From: Anaerovorax odorimutans
GTDB taxonomy: Bacteria; Bacillota; Clostridia; Peptostreptococcales; JAAYPU01
Assembly: GCA_016841185.1 (NCBI GenBank)
Contig: JAENZQ010000004.1
Coordinates: 1-64,000 of the forward strand
Length of the DNA stretch: 64,000 nucleotides
Reading direction: 5' to 3'
In this document: positions 50,002-59,774 of the stretch, piece by piece
Position numbering within the stretch: the stretch's first letter is position 1
Layout: each line of letters starts with the position of its first letter
Program-made: the position numbers and the translations under genes
The notes under the pieces: generated by a model
What the model was told of the DNA's origin: nothing
Database searches by the model: none
Seen by the model: the letters and a program-made list of their open reading frames with translations, nothing else

Positions 50002-51305
50002 ATTTATTACTGATTGGCTTTATTGGAATCATTATATTTTTCATTTTAATTGCGTTAAGGATGCCCATTGCATTTGCTATGGCGCTTGTAGGCTTTATTG
50101 GTTTCAGTATTTTGACATCTTTTTCAGCAGGAATAGATATGGTGGCAAAGGATCTGTTCAGCAACTTATCCTCTTATTCATTAAGTGTTATTGCAATGTT
50201 TGTATGGATGGGGTTTTTAGCCTATTATTCCGGCATAGGCTCCCATTTATATATTTTTGCTTATAAAATGATTGGTCATTTGCCGGGAGGGCTCGCTATT
50301 GCTACTCAGGGAGCTTGTGCAGTTTTCGGAGCAATCTGCGGATCCAATACCGCAACGGCAGCTACCATGGGTGCCATTGCTTTGCCTGAAATGAGAAAGT
50401 ACAAATATGATCGGTCTCTGGCAACTGCCAGTATTGCTGCAGGAGGAGTCTTAGGTGTTATGATTCCTCCCAGTGTAATATTTATTGTCTATGGGATGGC
50501 TACCGAGCAATCGGTAGGAAAGCTTTTTATGGCAGGAATATTCCCCGGAATCCTTATGATGTTTTTATACATGGTCACCATATTTATAATGACCAGCAGA
50601 AATCCTGAGCTGGGCCCGGCGGGGCCTAAATCCAACTGGAAGGAAAGGATAGATGCTCTTCGAGGGGGGCTGGGGGAAGCTCTGATTGTTTTTCTTCTCT
50701 CAATAGGAGGACTTTTTGCAGGATGGTTTACACCTACAGAGGCAGGAGCGGTAGGAGCAGGAGGCGTCCTAATAATTTCCCTGTTAGAAAGACGTTTAAG
50801 TTGGGAAGACCTGAAGAAGTCATTATCCGATACAACAAGAACCACAGCAATGATTATGTTGATGATTGCAGGCGCTATTATATTCGGGAGATTTATGGCC
50901 ATCAGCAGAATTCCCTTTGAGGTTGCAAATTGGGCAGGATCACTGCCTTTTCCGCCTTTTGTTGTTTTGGGAATTATTTTATTCATATATCTGGTCCTTG
51001 GGTGTTTTCTGGATGCATTGGCTTTGGTTTTGCTGACAACACCTATTTTTTTCCCTGTTGTTGTAGATACTTTAGGGTATGATCCCATATGGTTTGGCGT
51101 CATTATGGTGTTGGTGGTTGCCATGGGAGTGATTACACCACCGGTAGGCATGAACGTATATATTATCAAAGGCGTTGCGCCGGACATCCCCCTTGAAGAT
51201 ATTTTTAAAGGCATCTGGCCGTTTTTGTTTGCTTTGATCGTATGTATCGTTTTACTGATTATTTTTCCTCAGATTGCAATTTTTTTACCAAATTGGCTTG
51301 CTTGA
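49998..51305 (+). CDS. TRAP transporter large permease (DctM family)
   Basis: 435 residues, about 12 membrane helices. GAICGSNTATAATMGAIALPEMRKYKYDRSLATASIAAGGVLGVMIPPSVIFIVYGMATEQSVGKLFMAGIFPG is the diagnostic DctM block. Overlaps dctQ by 4 bp. Drives Na+-coupled uptake together with the binding protein and small permease. The position right after hut could mean histidine- or urocanate-related uptake, but that is only positional. Confidence 0.92.
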   Translation: MNLLLIGFIGIIIFFILIALRMPIAFAMALVGFIGFSILTSFSAGIDMVAKDLFSNLSSYSLSVIAMFVWMGFLAYYSGIGSHLYIFAYKMIGHLPGGLAIATQGACAVFGAICGSNTATAATMGAIALPEMRKYKYDRSLATASIAAGGVLGVMIPPSVIFIVYGMATEQSVGKLFMAGIFPGILMMFLYMVTIFIMTSRNPELGPAGPKSNWKERIDALRGGLGEALIVFLLSIGGLFAGWFTPTEAGAVGAGGVLIISLLERRLSWEDLKKSLSDTTRTTAMIMLMIAGAIIFGRFMAISRIPFEVANWAGSLPFPPFVVLGIILFIYLVLGCFLDALALVLLTTPIFFPVVVDTLGYDPIWFGVIMVLVVAMGVITPPVGMNVYIIKGVAPDIPLEDIFKGIWPFLFALIVCIVLLIIFPQIAIFLPNWLA

Positions 51306-51335
51306 TATGTCCATTATCTGGACTTCCTCATCTTA

Positions 51336-51376
51336 AAAACTCTATTTGCCGAACTATCGGTGGAATAGAGTTTTTT
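51336..51376. terminator. Bidirectional terminator TRAP / LuxR
   Basis: AAAACTCTATT / AATAGAGTTTT outer stem with GCCGA / TCGGT inside, followed by TTTT. Confidence 0.85.
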
Positions 51377-51385
51377 ATTTCCTTT

Positions 51386-52471
51386 TCAGCCGCAGTCATT
51401 GAATATTTTGGCCATTAATTCGGCTCTGCTGCATAAATCTAATTTTTTAAAAATACTTTTAATATGATTTTTGACGGTATAGGTGCTGATATGCAGCATT
51501 TCAGCTATTTGGCTGTTGTTAAATCCTTTATAAATCATTAAGACCAGTTGCTTTTCTCTCTCGGTCAGTGTATATTTTTCAATAACTTTTTCCGCACTGA
51601 GCCGCAGCATTGAACCAAACCAGTATTTATCATATAGGTAACCAATGTAATATTTTGATATATTACCTGATTCGTCTATATCCTGATTGATTATGATCTC
51701 AACGATGTAAGATTCGGTAATTAAGTAGAAAGTTGAGTCCGTCTTTTTACTATCCGGATCGGACATAGCATTTTTAATCATTTCGATAAAACTGTTAATC
51801 ATATCTTCCAATATGTATTTTTGAGTAATTTTATAGATCCGTTCATATGCCAGCTTGTTGGAAAAAATAAGGGAGAAGTTCTGATCGAAAATGATAAAGC
51901 CGAACAGCATGTTATTTTTAGTAATATTAAAAAGTTTTGAACCCATATAATACTCTTTGTTTACTTTGCATAACGAATATAGGGTGCCGAGTATTGAACT
52001 CAAATATCTGGCTTTTTCTTCATCTTTAAGAGAAAATTGCGGCATGGTGTTTTTTCGAAAAAGACGAAATCCGTCACCATTATCGTTGAATGTAATGAAA
52101 AGGCAGTGAGATATCTGACGTGTTGAGAGGTATTGAATAAATTCAGGAGAAATATTAGAAGGTTCGTTAACTGAGAAGCTGATGATACGTTGTGCGTTTA
52201 AATTTTCACTCATTCGATTTGAATAATTTAAAATGGGATCATATCTGTAAAATTTAGAAGTGTAATCCTCCGCCATATTCATTTCAATATTGTATTGTTC
52301 TATATTGAGGGGCAATGCATTCTTAGTCAGTGTGATAAACATGCCGCTATTGAAGTCGATAACATTCTTGAGTAAAACCATAACATCCTTTTCAAAGTCA
52401 TGACTTCCACTGAGCATAAGAGTCAATTGAAGAAGCTGCTGAAATTGCGGGACGTCTAATGATGGTACCAT
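51386..52471 (-). CDS. LuxR-family transcriptional regulator
   Basis: 361 residues. C-terminal HTH (residues ~298-355): YTLTEREKQLVLMIYKGFNNSQIAEMLHISTYTVKNHIKSIFKKLDLCSRAELMAKI. The first ~290 residues are a sensor region, with a PAS-like stretch around MLFGFIIFDQNFSLIFSNKLAYERIYKITQKY. Divergent from the M24 hydrolase gene; a 12-bp palindrome lies between. It probably controls the 52.6-58 kb catabolic cluster. Confidence 0.87.
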   Translation of the reverse strand: MVPSLDVPQFQQLLQLTLMLSGSHDFEKDVMVLLKNVIDFNSGMFITLTKNALPLNIEQYNIEMNMAEDYTSKFYRYDPILNYSNRMSENLNAQRIISFSVNEPSNISPEFIQYLSTRQISHCLFITFNDNGDGFRLFRKNTMPQFSLKDEEKARYLSSILGTLYSLCKVNKEYYMGSKLFNITKNNMLFGFIIFDQNFSLIFSNKLAYERIYKITQKYILEDMINSFIEMIKNAMSDPDSKKTDSTFYLITESYIVEIIINQDIDESGNISKYYIGYLYDKYWFGSMLRLSAEKVIEKYTLTEREKQLVLMIYKGFNNSQIAEMLHISTYTVKNHIKSIFKKLDLCSRAELMAKIFNDCG

Positions 52472-52579
52472 GGGGCCTCACCTCATTTTGAATATTTTTT
52501 TTAATTATATGTCCAATTACTCGAAATTTCAACAAGATAAGCATTATCATAAAAAAAATAACAAATCAGAGGGGTATAA

Positions 52580-52597
52580 ATGACACCATGGTGTTAT
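52580..52597. promoter_or_regulatory. Palindromic operator candidate for the LuxR regulator
   Basis: ACACCATGGTGT (52583-52594), extended to AT-ACACCATGGTGT-AT-like symmetry, 76 bp before the M24 gene. Confidence 0.55.
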
Positions 52598-52669
52598 ATT
52601 CAAAACAGATTCGTAGTGATATATTTTAAATAATATAGAATATTCTATAAATTCCGGGAGGAAATCAAA

Positions 52670-53842
52670 ATGCATTTTGAAAAAACCGAATATTTGCAGA
52701 GGATGCAAAAAACACAAGAGGCAATGGCCGCTAAGGGGATGGATGTCTTATTGGTATCCGATCCGGCGAATATCTGCTATTTATCAGGTCATGACGCATG
52801 GTCATTTTATGTACCGCAAGGGTTGATTATTACTTTAGAAGATAAAATGCCGGTATTCATAGGACGATATATGGATGTTTACGGCGGTGTCATCAAAAGC
52901 ACATGGCTTGACGAGCAGCATGTCAGAGCTTACAGCGATACGCTTGTCCATAATCCCGAGCATCACCCCATGGAAAGGTTTGCGGAAGTAATAAAGGAAT
53001 TGGGTGCCCGCAAAAAAACAATTGCAGTGGAAATGGATAATTACTGGTTTACGGCCAGAGGATATGAATGTTTAAAAGCGAATTTGACTGATGCGGAATT
53101 TATGGATGGAAATTTGCTTATAAACTGGATAAGGATCATAAAATCAGACAAGGAGATAGAATACCAGCGGAAAGCAGGGCATTTGGCCAGTCTGGCTATT
53201 CAAGCCGGCATCGATGCAATAGAAGCCGGAAAGCGTCAATGTGATGTGGTGGCAGCCATTTGTCATGCACAGATCCACGGTACAGAAGAATTTGGAGGCG
53301 ACTATCCAAGCATTGTTCCTTTATTGCCTACAGGGGAGATGGCAGGAGCACCGCACCTTACCTGGTCAGATGAAAGATACTCTGATAATACGGTTGTTGC
53401 AATAGAAATTGCCGGATGTTACCGAAGATATCATTCTCCTCTTGCAAGGACCGTCTGTATCGGAAATCCTGATCCAAAGGTGAAAGATGTGGCTGAAATT
53501 GCAATAGAGGGTTTAGAAGCGGCTTTGGGAGCCGTAAAGCCCGGAGTTTATCTGGAGGAAATGGAGTTGGCATTCAGAAATGTACTAAAAAAGAATAGAA
53601 TGCAAAAAGAATCACGGATCGGGTATTCTATAGGGCTGAATTATCCTCCTGACTGGGGTGAACATACAGCCAGTATCAGATGCGGCGACAGGACAATCCT
53701 AAAGCCCAATATGACATTTCATTGTATTCCGGGTATGTATTACGGTGACTTTGGAGTTTCAATCAGTGAAGCGTTTAGAGTAACAGAAAACGGATATGAG
53801 ACTTTTGCCCATTACCCGAGGAAACTTATTATAAAACAGTAA
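52670..53842 (+). CDS. M24-family hydrolase, creatinase/ectoine-hydrolase-like
   Basis: 390 residues: creatinase N-terminal domain (1-150, MDVLLVSDPANICYLSGHDAWSFYVPQGLII) and pita-bread domain (165-390). The usual metal ligands are changed: VVAIEIAGCYRRYHSPLARTV has Glu for the first Asp and Pro where DxTR normally has Asp, and the His block reads RIGYSIGLNYPPDWGEHTASIR, the form I associate with ectoine hydrolase DoeA and creatinase. So a metal-independent amidohydrolase is more likely than a true Xaa-Pro peptidase. Substrate unknown. GGGAGG ribosome site. Confidence 0.82.
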   Translation: MHFEKTEYLQRMQKTQEAMAAKGMDVLLVSDPANICYLSGHDAWSFYVPQGLIITLEDKMPVFIGRYMDVYGGVIKSTWLDEQHVRAYSDTLVHNPEHHPMERFAEVIKELGARKKTIAVEMDNYWFTARGYECLKANLTDAEFMDGNLLINWIRIIKSDKEIEYQRKAGHLASLAIQAGIDAIEAGKRQCDVVAAICHAQIHGTEEFGGDYPSIVPLLPTGEMAGAPHLTWSDERYSDNTVVAIEIAGCYRRYHSPLARTVCIGNPDPKVKDVAEIAIEGLEAALGAVKPGVYLEEMELAFRNVLKKNRMQKESRIGYSIGLNYPPDWGEHTASIRCGDRTILKPNMTFHCIPGMYYGDFGVSISEAFRVTENGYETFAHYPRKLIIKQ

Positions 53843-53904
53843 TTTTGATTTTAGATATTTGTGTATTAAAGACAATGTCTGAAAACATAAAGGGGAATAA
53901 AATC

Positions 53905-55355
53905 ATGGACCATAACAGGACACCATTATTTGATGCAATTAAACAATATATTGATACCAAGCCTGCCTATTTCAGGATACCGGGACACAGATTTGAAAAA
54001 GGCATCAATAAGAAATGGACAGATGTGGTTGGGGAGGCTATTTTTAAATTTGATTTAACTGAGACCCCTTTTTTAGATGATCTTCATAATCCTAAAGGGG
54101 TTATAAAAGAGGCTCAGGATTTGGCCAAAGAGGTTTTTAAAGCAGACAGGACCTATTTTCTAATCAATGGAACAACGTGCGGAAATGAAGCTATGGTCAC
54201 CTCCACAGCTTTTGAAGGAGAAGAGATTCTGATTCCAAGAAATGCCCATAAATCAGTATTGATGGGATTGGTAATCAGCGGGGCAACACCGAAGTATATT
54301 ATGCGCAAATATTAGAAGAATGGGGGATACATGGATGCATTGAAGCAAGTCAGGTAAAAAATTTTATTGAGGCAAACCCGGATTGTAAATCCGTATTTAT
54401 GGTAAGCCCTTCTTATTATGGATTGTGCAGTGATATACAAGGGATTGCTGAAGTCTGCCATGATCATAATATTCCATTGCTGGTAGATGAAGCCCATGGG
54501 GCACATTGTTATTTTTCATCTTTGCTTCCCGCCGGTGCTATGATAGCAGGAGCGGATATGTGTGCTCAGAGTATCCACAAGGTGATGGGTTCATTGACTC
54601 AAAGTTCCATGCTTCATGTTAAGTCAAATCATATCGATATTCCTATGCTGGAGTCCAACCTTCATGTTGTTCAAAGCACTAGTCCTTCATATCTTCTGAT
54701 GACATCTCTTGATATGGCCCGTAACGAACTTGCAACAAGAGGAGAAGAACTCATTGGTCAAGCGGCATTATTGGCGGAATATGCCAGAAATGAGATTAAT
54801 AACATCAAAGGTATTTGCAGTATGACAAAAGAAGTCGTTGGCAAGTGCGGTGTTAATGATATGGATTGCACAAGATTAACGTTTTCTGCCAGGAATATAG
54901 GACTTACAGGTTTTGAATTAAAGACCATCTTATTTGAGGATTTTAATATTGATGTTGAACTTTCGGATCATACCAATGTGCTTGCAATCATTTCATATGC
55001 CAATACCAGTAGTGATATCGACCTGCTGGTCAGTGCATTGCAGAAAATCTCCCGCACTGTTGCAAAAGGGAGAATTGTTTTAAGTGAAATTCACCTTCCT
55101 TCTGTGCCACCCTATGTATTTTCTCCAAGAAAAGCGCATTACAGTAAAAAGAAACGTATATTATGGAAGGATGCCAAAAATCATGTAGCAGGAGAGATGA
55201 TAGCACCTTATCCGCCCGGAATTCCTATTATATACCCGGGAGAACTCATAACAGATGAAATATGGGCATTTATAGAATATTACCGGAAGCTGAACGGGCA
55301 TTTGCATGGTCCTGCAGATTCAAAGTTAATAAACTACAATATCATCGATGCATAA
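53905..55355 (+). pseudogene. Orn/Lys/Arg decarboxylase, broken by a frameshift near 54300
   Basis: The first part (53905-54315) reads FRIPGHRFEKGINKKW...DLTETPFLDDLHNPKGVIKEAQ...INGTTCGNEAMV...RNAHKSVLMGLVISGATPKY, then hits TAG. The protein continues in the -1 frame as YAQILEEWGIHGCIEASQVKNFIEANPDCKSVFMVSPSYYG...LLVDEAHGAH and the PLP lysine SIHKVMGSLTQ, to 55355. Joined, it would be about 483 residues, normal for the clostridial SpeA/YaaO-type aminotransferase-fold decarboxylase. All motifs are kept, so the break is recent, a sequencing error, or recoding. Start 53905 has GGGG upstream. Confidence 0.85.
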
Positions 55356-55437
55356 AATAATGATCCTTTGGAATTTAAAAGTGAGAGCATTTAACCTTTA
55401 ATCTCTTAAACAGAATAAAAAGATGGGAGTGATCGGC

Positions 55438-56628
55438 ATGAATATTAATAATGAAGTAGAGGCGCTGAAGGAAGAATTAATCAATTTGAGAAGAGATTTT
55501 CATCAATATCCGGAGCTGGGATTTGAGTTGTACAGAACGTCAGAAATCGTTGCCAATTATCTTGAAGAATGCGGATTAGATGTTCAGAGAAATATTGCAA
55601 AAACAGGAGTCGTCGGTTTGCTTAAGGGAAACCGACCGGGGCGCACAGTTATACTTCGGTCCGATATGGATGCACTGCCAATCCAGGAAGAAAACACTTT
55701 ACCTTACCGGTCTGTCAATAAAGGCATTATGCATGCCTGCGGCCATGATGGACATATGGCCATGCTTTTGGTAGCGGCAAAAATACTGGCTAAATATAAA
55801 GAAAAAATAAAGGGAAATGTTAAATTTGTATTTCAACCAAATGAAGAGGATGCCGGAGCGGAGATCATGATAAATGAGGGAATACTGGAAAACCCTCATG
55901 CAGATGCTGCTTTTGGTATTCATCTGTGGTCGTCCATTGAAACAAAAAAAATCGGTATCGTTCCCGGACCCATTATGGCTTCAAGTCATTATTTCAAAAT
56001 AATCATTCATGGAAAAGGAGGACATGGAGGTGCGCCACATATGTCCGTGGATCCTATCAGTTGTGGTGTAAATATCATTCAGGCGATACAAACCATGCAA
56101 ACCAGAGAACTGAATGCATTAAAACCAACTGTCATAACTTTCTGCAAAATCAATTGCGGGACTTCTCCAACCATCATTCCTGAAAAAATGGAAATGGAAG
56201 GATCTATAAGATGCTTGCATAACGAGGCAGAATATATACAAAAACGCTTTGGAGAGATTGTAAAAAGCATTTGTCAAGCACATCGAACTACTTGTGATTT
56301 ATCTTTTAAATGCGGAAATATTTTACTGAATAATGATTTCCATATGACGGAACTTGTTATTAAAGCTGGAAAAAAAATAGTGAGCCGGGAAAATATTTTA
56401 GATTCGAATATCAGTGTATTATTAGGAGAAGATTTTGCAGAATTTTCAGCCAGAATTCCCAGTGCTTTCTATTTTGTTGGTATTGCAAACAGAGAAAAAG
56501 GAACGGATTACCCCCATCATCATCCTTGTTTTAATATCGATGAAGATGCCTTGCCGATAGGTGCCGAGATGCACATAAGATGCGCCCTTGAATATTTGGG
56601 CAGCTCAGATAATAGGTGTTACCTATAA
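55438..56628 (+). CDS. M20D-family amidohydrolase (N-acyl amino acid / hippurate hydrolase-like)
   Basis: 396 residues from ATG 55438 (GGAG 8 nt upstream; the ORF-track ATG at 55423 covers that site). Metal ligands in HACGHDGHMAMLL, QPNEEDAGAEIMI, FGIHLWSS and near the end HHHPCFNIDED; GKGGHGGAPHMSVDPI is the dimer-domain signature. It removes acyl groups from amino acids. Downstream of the M24 hydrolase and decarboxylase, upstream of an AGCS amino acid symporter. Confidence 0.92.
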   Translation: MNINNEVEALKEELINLRRDFHQYPELGFELYRTSEIVANYLEECGLDVQRNIAKTGVVGLLKGNRPGRTVILRSDMDALPIQEENTLPYRSVNKGIMHACGHDGHMAMLLVAAKILAKYKEKIKGNVKFVFQPNEEDAGAEIMINEGILENPHADAAFGIHLWSSIETKKIGIVPGPIMASSHYFKIIIHGKGGHGGAPHMSVDPISCGVNIIQAIQTMQTRELNALKPTVITFCKINCGTSPTIIPEKMEMEGSIRCLHNEAEYIQKRFGEIVKSICQAHRTTCDLSFKCGNILLNNDFHMTELVIKAGKKIVSRENILDSNISVLLGEDFAEFSARIPSAFYFVGIANREKGTDYPHHHPCFNIDEDALPIGAEMHIRCALEYLGSSDNRCYL

Positions 56629-56730
56629 AATTTAATGATCAGGGAGGTTGTTAGAATTTAAAAAAGTTGATTTTGTAACTTAAAGTGAACGGCATAATAA
56701 AATCATGGTTGATAAAAAGGAGGACTATGT

Positions 56731-58119
56731 ATGAATCTTTTTTTAGAGATGATCGGAAAAGTATCTAACTGGCTTTGGGGTCCGCCATTATTGGGACTTT
56801 TGGTTTGTGGCGGTGTGTTTTTAACCATTCGCTTAAGATTCTTTCATATTAGACATGCCGGATACATTTTTAAGCAGACCTTTGGCAGAATCTTTGACAA
56901 AAATACTCAAGGAGAGGGAACTGTCACTGCATTTCAGGCACTGACTTCTGCAGTTGCATGTACCGTTGGAGCAGGAAATATTGTTGGCGTTCCGGCAGCT
57001 ATTATGTTTGGCGGGCCCGGTGCTGTATTTTGGATGTGGCTGATCGCTTTGGTAGGTATGAGCCTAAAGTATTCCGAAGTAGTACTTGCCATTAAATACA
57101 GGCAGAAGAATGAAGAAGGAGAATATGTGGGTGGGCCAATGTATTATATGACAAAAGGTCTTAAAATGAAATGGCTGGCTGTTATATTTGCTTTAGGCTT
57201 GATGATTGAAGTTTTGCCGAGCACAATGGTTCAAGCAAATTCATTGGCGGGATCGGCATCAGCAGTATTCAATATCAATCCTATGATTACCGGAATTATT
57301 ACACTTATTATTGTAGGGATTGTTGTTATTGGCGGGATCAAAAGAATAGGAAGTTTTACCGAAAAGTTTGTACCGCTTATGGCTCTTCTTTATGTAGGTA
57401 CTGCAATTATTATCGTTATTATCAACATCACAGAGATACCGGGTGTTATTGCGATGATATTCAGTTATGCGTTCCAGCCCATAGCCGCCGTAGGAGGATT
57501 CGCCGGTGCTGGTATTGCAGCTACCATCCGCTGGGGCTTCGCACGTGGGTTGTATTCCAATGAGGCAGGACTGGGAACAGCACCCATTGCCCATGCAACG
57601 GCCACTACAGATCATCCCGTACGACAAGGGTTTTGGGGAATTACAGAGATTTTTATAGATACTATCGTTATTTGTTCTGCTACGGCTTTTGCCATACTTT
57701 CCACGGGAATATGGACTGTTGAAGGGGCGCTGGATAATCCCTCAGCATTGACGGCAATGGCATTCAGTGATGCCATAGGAAGCGTAGGCGGAATGATTGT
57801 AACCGTTTCTTTGCTGTTATTTGTTATTTCAACTTTAATCGTATTGATTTACTATGGAGAAAAACAGGCAGAATTCTTATTTGGATTAAAATTTTCTAAA
57901 TTGATGAAATACGTTTATGTACTTTCTATTCCGATAGGGGCAATAGGCGGGGCGAAAGTAATATGGCAGTTTCTTGATATCAGTTTGGCCATTATACTTA
58001 TTCCAAATATGATTGCCGTATTGTTACTGAGTAAAGAAGTCGTGGTATTAACTAAAGAGTTCTTTTCGTCTGAAAAATTTTTCCTGAAGGATATTGAGAG
58101 AAAAAGCTCAACAAATTAG
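56731..58119 (+). CDS. AGCS-family sodium:alanine/glycine symporter
   Basis: 462 residues, about 11 helices. FQALTSAVACTVGAGNIVGVPAAIMFGGPGAVFWMWLIALVGMSLKYSEVVLAIKYR and GFARGLYSNEAGLGTAPIAHATATTDHPVRQGFWGITEIFIDT are the AGCS signatures. Imports a small neutral amino acid with Na+. AGGAGG ribosome site; end of the cluster. Confidence 0.93.
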   Translation: MNLFLEMIGKVSNWLWGPPLLGLLVCGGVFLTIRLRFFHIRHAGYIFKQTFGRIFDKNTQGEGTVTAFQALTSAVACTVGAGNIVGVPAAIMFGGPGAVFWMWLIALVGMSLKYSEVVLAIKYRQKNEEGEYVGGPMYYMTKGLKMKWLAVIFALGLMIEVLPSTMVQANSLAGSASAVFNINPMITGIITLIIVGIVVIGGIKRIGSFTEKFVPLMALLYVGTAIIIVIINITEIPGVIAMIFSYAFQPIAAVGGFAGAGIAATIRWGFARGLYSNEAGLGTAPIAHATATTDHPVRQGFWGITEIFIDTIVICSATAFAILSTGIWTVEGALDNPSALTAMAFSDAIGSVGGMIVTVSLLLFVISTLIVLIYYGEKQAEFLFGLKFSKLMKYVYVLSIPIGAIGGAKVIWQFLDISLAIILIPNMIAVLLLSKEVVVLTKEFFSSEKFFLKDIERKSSTN

Positions 58120-58155
58120 GGTTTGCTGAGCCACTTATTAAAAAACTTAACGATA

Positions 58156-58179
58156 GGGGGAGTTTAAAGCGACTCTCCC
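58156..58179. terminator. Hairpin between AGCS gene and cysteine-desulfurase-like gene
   Basis: GGGGGAGT / ACTCTCCC with one mismatch and an 8-nt loop; weak T tract. Confidence 0.5.
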
Positions 58180-58199
58180 TTACTATTCAAAATTATTTT

Positions 58200-59468
58200 T
58201 TATAAGCTACAGTATTCTTTTACGGCATGGATGGTTTTATGAATTTCATCCATGGTATTGTATGGTGCCAGGCCTAACCGGATAAGACCGCCCTGATCTT
58301 CTAATTTAAGGACATTGTTTATTATTTCTATAGCGTAGAAATCTCCGTCCCAGACGAATATGCCTTTATCTGCCAGAAATTTAGCAACGTCATTGGCATT
58401 TTTCCCCTTAACAGTAAAAGATACGGTAGAGGTTTTAGGTTCATCTGACGGAGGACAATATAAAGTGACTTCGGGGATTTCCTCCAAACCATTTTTTAAT
58501 ACCAGTGACATTTCTTCTTCGTATTCATCAATGGCCAGCATACCTGCAACGATATTCTTACGTCTTCCTGCAAGGCCTTTTAATTGATCCTTAAAGTAAT
58601 CTGCATGATTTTTTCCTATGTCTGCAATAAACTCAACTGCTTCGGCAGTTCCTGAAATTAATTCGAAATTTGGAGTTCCGGTTTCAAATTTTTCGGGTGG
58701 CTCCGTATTATCATAGGCGTCAACACGAATGGTTCTTATTTTACTTATGGTTTCTTTTTTAGTATAGATGACACCGAGATGAGGGCCAAAAAATTTGTAG
58801 GCAGAACATACAAGAAAATCTGTACCTATGGCTTTAACATCTATTGGTTTATGGGGTGCATAATGCACGGCATCTACAATGGTGATGGCGCCGACTTCAT
58901 GGGCCAGGTCTATATATTTTTTTACATCTGTTATGGTACCTGTAGCATTTGATGCCCAGTTGATGGCAACTACTTTTGTTTTAGATGAAAGTTTTTCTTT
59001 ATAATCATCAAAAGATAATGTAAATGTCTTCTTATCAACTTTAACACTTTTTATAACTGCACCGAAGTCAGCAAGCAGTTTCCATGGAGAACGATTTCCT
59101 TCATGGTCGATATCCGTAATAATAACTTCATCACCCGGTTTTAAGTCTCGTGCTAACGCAAAGGCAAGTTTGAAATTGTTACCGGTAGTACTTTCGCCAA
59201 AAGCAACTTCATCTTTTTCACAACCCAAAAAGTCTGCTACGGCTTCACGGCCGTTTTCCATGATATGTTCTGTTTCAATGGATGTCACATAACAACCATG
59301 AGCATTTGCATTGTGATGTAACAGGTATTCTGAAATTTTATCAACAACTCTTTGCGGTACCTGGGTTCCTCCCGGCCCATCCAGATATATGCAGGGATTT
59401 CCGTTTACTTTCCTGTTAACTGCTGGGAATTGTGCTTTGACAGAATTATAATCGAAATTTAATTTCAT
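58200..59468 (-). CDS. Cysteine-desulfurase-like class V aminotransferase
   Basis: 422 residues. PLP lysine in DFLVCSAYKFFGPHLGVIYTKK; AFGESTTGNNFKLAFALAR, IDHEGNRSPW, INWASNATGTITDVKKY and TIVDAVHYAPHKPIDVKAIG complete the fold. The shape is that of the cysteine-desulfurase-like subgroup, which is distinct from NifS/IscS; a mobile-loop catalytic Cys is not obvious. AAGGAGG ribosome site. Substrate may be another amino acid. Convergent with the AGCS gene. Confidence 0.88.
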   Translation of the reverse strand: MKLNFDYNSVKAQFPAVNRKVNGNPCIYLDGPGGTQVPQRVVDKISEYLLHHNANAHGCYVTSIETEHIMENGREAVADFLGCEKDEVAFGESTTGNNFKLAFALARDLKPGDEVIITDIDHEGNRSPWKLLADFGAVIKSVKVDKKTFTLSFDDYKEKLSSKTKVVAINWASNATGTITDVKKYIDLAHEVGAITIVDAVHYAPHKPIDVKAIGTDFLVCSAYKFFGPHLGVIYTKKETISKIRTIRVDAYDNTEPPEKFETGTPNFELISGTAEAVEFIADIGKNHADYFKDQLKGLAGRRKNIVAGMLAIDEYEEEMSLVLKNGLEEIPEVTLYCPPSDEPKTSTVSFTVKGKNANDVAKFLADKGIFVWDGDFYAIEIINNVLKLEDQGGLIRLGLAPYNTMDEIHKTIHAVKEYCSL

Positions 59469-59589
59469 ATAAAGCTCCTCCTTTATTTCTTTAAAAGTAT
59501 GATAACATGTATCAATTTATGCTTCAATTATATATGTTACAAAAATACGAATGGGTTTTTATATATTTGCACAAAATGAACGAGTAATA

Positions 59590-59655
59590 AGTGGAAGTGT
59601 AGGTGAAAGTAAAAGTGTAAGTGTAAGTGAAAGTATAAGTGGAAGTGTGAGTGAA
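59590..59655 (+). repeat. Degenerate AGTGTA hexanucleotide array, 11 units
   Basis: AGTGGA-AGTGTA-GGTGAA-AGTAAA-AGTGTA-AGTGTA-AGTGAA-... in steady 6-bp register. It is followed by hairpin GGCTTTT / AAAAGCC (59663-59680). Both lie in the 306-bp gap 59469-59774, upstream of pucR-type gene. Confidence 0.75.
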
Positions 59656-59774
59656 ATAGGGGGGCTTTTATTGAAAAGCCGGAGAGTGGTGTGATATGAT
59701 TTATAATAATAAATAAAGTTCATTAAGCGCTGAAAGCAGAAAGCTTTAGAACTTAAAAAAGGAGTTCGCAGGCT

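Noticed and set aside
50489-51214. 241-residue minus-strand ORF opposite dctM
   Set aside because: Shadow of a strongly conserved TRAP permease; Pro/Thr-rich composition and no family resemblance.
54285-54330. Programmed -1 frameshifting in the decarboxylase
   Set aside because: No X-XXY-YYZ heptamer or clear downstream pseudoknot; mutation or sequence error is simpler, so it is listed as a pseudogene.
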